14,194 nucleotides of DNA from positions 1 through 14,194 of the forward strand of contig CANQNZ010000024.1 of NCBI GenBank assembly GCA_947625365.1. The letters are read 5' to 3'. The notes under the pieces were generated by a model. The model was given only the letters and a program-made list of their open reading frames with translations. It did no database searches and was not told the DNA's origin. Positions within the stretch are counted from its first letter, which is position 1; every line of letters begins with the position of its first letter. Below are positions 13,097 to 14,194 of this stretch, piece by piece. Origin of the DNA: an uncultured Bacilli bacterium (GTDB taxonomy: Bacteria; Bacillota_I; Bacilli_A; RF39; UBA660). The translations under genes were made by a program, and so were the position numbers.

Positions 13097-14194
13097 ATGG
13101 ATTTAGAATTTGAAAAGCAGATATTTGCAAGCCTTATATCAGATATGGCAGATGTTTTATTAATATCTGAAAAAGAAAAAGATTATCAAGATATGTTAGA
13201 ATATGGCTTTAAAAGAGTAGATTATTTTAATTCTTATATGATAGCCGAAGAATATTTTAAAAATCATGAAAAGCAGCTTGATAGTTATGATTTAATTTTA
13301 ATAGGAGATATTTGGGCTAAAAAAGCATGTTGTTTTTTTTGTAATGATTTTTTAGAAATTAATTTTCTTCATCAACGCTTTTGTAATTTGGAAAATGCCG
13401 ATAAGAGACATTGCAGAATATATGAAAATGACCATATAGTAACTGATGTTTTTTATAGATTTTTAAAAAATATCCCAAAAAGTACATATAATCAATTAAC
13501 AGACTATTTAAATAGTAAAGAAAGTAAACCTATTAAAACTACTTTACCAACAGTTTCTAAAAAGCCTTTGCCAGCTTGTAAAAGTGATTTAAAAATTTTA
13601 TTTTTAGGATTTCCTATTGGAGCTATAAAAAATGCTTTAACAGAACTTGAATTAAATGCCAATATTTATGCTGATAATAATTTTGCTTTAGGTAACTATG
13701 TAGTTCGTGATTTAGGAAAGTACGATATAATTGTTACAACTTATGTTTATTCAAAAAATGTTTTAAATTTATTAGAAGAAACTAAAAAACAGCAAGAACG
13801 TACAGGACAAAGTTTAACAATGTTATGTGCATATCGTGAAGATGTTATTTATAGTTCTTCCCAAGGAACGTTTTCTCAATATCCTGATAAATTTTCTATA
13901 AATTACAATTTTGTAGGTAATAATACTATGGGGAAAGTGATATTTGGGACAAAAACTAGTAATTATGAAGAATGTACCAAAGCCTTAATAGAAGGTATTT
14001 TAAGTATTTATAATAAAGAATTAAAAAAACTAAATCGAACAGGTTTACAAGATTATGACCTGCGAACTATGGAACAGATAAATAAAGATTATGAAAAATT
14101 ATTGCAACAAGAAAAAGAAGAAGGACTTATTTTGGATACCGCATGTAACTCATATGAGTATTTAATCAAAGCTGTTCGAGCCTTAATTTATCAA
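13097..14194 (+). CDS. Tandem paralogue 2, cut by the window end
   Basis: From the ATG at 13097 the frame stays open for 366 codons to the window edge. It aligns along its whole visible length with the preceding gene. It begins MDLEFEKQIFASLI, has the same block GFKRVDYFNSY, ends the visible part with TACNSYEYLIKAVRALIYQ, and its leader TGAGGGAGATTTGGAAATGGA is nearly the same. The two ends are close to identical to copy 1, but the middle (about residues 70-290) is much changed: copy 2 has a Cys-rich KKACCFFCNDF and an unrelated GFPIGAIKNALTEL helix. The ERTGQSLTMLCAY, YNFVG and ALIEGILSIYN blocks are kept, so the fold is probably shared. The missing C-terminus lies outside the window. Confidence 0.8.
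   Translation, partial: MDLEFEKQIFASLISDMADVLLISEKEKDYQDMLEYGFKRVDYFNSYMIAEEYFKNHEKQLDSYDLILIGDIWAKKACCFFCNDFLEINFLHQRFCNLENADKRHCRIYENDHIVTDVFYRFLKNIPKSTYNQLTDYLNSKESKPIKTTLPTVSKKPLPACKSDLKILFLGFPIGAIKNALTELELNANIYADNNFALGNYVVRDLGKYDIIVTTYVYSKNVLNLLEETKKQQERTGQSLTMLCAYREDVIYSSSQGTFSQYPDKFSINYNFVGNNTMGKVIFGTKTSNYEECTKALIEGILSIYNKELKKLNRTGLQDYDLRTMEQINKDYEKLLQQEKEEGLILDTACNSYEYLIKAVRALIYQ
13151..13294 (+). repeat. N-terminal conserved block, copy 2
   Basis: This block is the counterpart of 11660-11803 in the second paralogue, at an offset of 1491 nt. Confidence 0.8.
13982..14194 (+). repeat. Near-identical 3' block of the tandem paralogues, copy 2
   Basis: This block is the counterpart of 12488-12700 at an offset of 1494 nt. 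The identity runs to the window edge and probably continues beyond it. Confidence 0.88.

Noticed and set aside
1..14194. Use of TGA as tryptophan (Mycoplasma code)
   Set aside because: All tryptophans are TGG and every gene reads full length with the standard code. The absence of TGA stops reflects preference for TAA.

Overview
The window is strongly AT-rich and densely coded, with Gram-positive style ribosome binding sites (AAGGAGGT, GGTGA). Every gene whose end is visible stops at TAA except one TAG, and tryptophan is TGG throughout, so the standard bacterial code applies and not the Mycoplasma TGA=Trp code. The block lexA, small SOS gene, sirA (yneE), yneF matches the B. subtilis lexA-yneA...yneE-yneF neighbourhood. 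With a Staphylococcus-like ParE and an ftsY-ylxM pair, this points to a low-GC member of the Bacilli, plausibly an uncultured gut or Mollicutes-related lineage (inference).

Layout. 1-384: a rho-independent terminator, a candidate 25-residue hydrophobic peptide on the minus strand, and a consensus promoter. 385-1066: two small helical WXG100/ESAT-6-like proteins that share an identical C-terminal GLGSER tail. 1067-1516 (-): a TspO/MBR membrane protein. 1576-2733: a rhomboid protease of the YqgP/GluP type. 2761-3381 (-): LexA, divergent from a 48-codon membrane peptide at 3501-3647 with two SOS-box-like operators between them. 3710-4387: SirA-like and YneF proteins. 4503-5750: a membrane-anchored, proline-rich disordered protein. 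5816-7720: ParE. 7818-10270: a divergent MiaB-like radical SAM enzyme and an unrecognised partner gene. 10321-11591: FtsY and YlxM. 11621-end: two tandem, mosaic paralogues of unknown function, the second cut by the window edge.

How the genes fit together. LexA and the small divergent gene form an SOS switch that probably halts division, with the peptide acting as a stripped-down YneA. SirA (DnaA inhibition), ParE (decatenation) and possibly the membrane-anchored linker protein also concern replication and division, while FtsY/YlxM serve the SRP pathway. Many genes share a compact start: -10 box, about 6-8 nt, Shine-Dalgarno, about 5-7 nt, ATG, implying 5' leaders of roughly 10-15 nt.

The points most worth following are the shared GLGSER tail, the minimal YneA-like SOS peptide, and the tandem paralogues with near-identical ends and divergent middles. 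No tRNA, rRNA, CRISPR array, transposase or integrase was seen.
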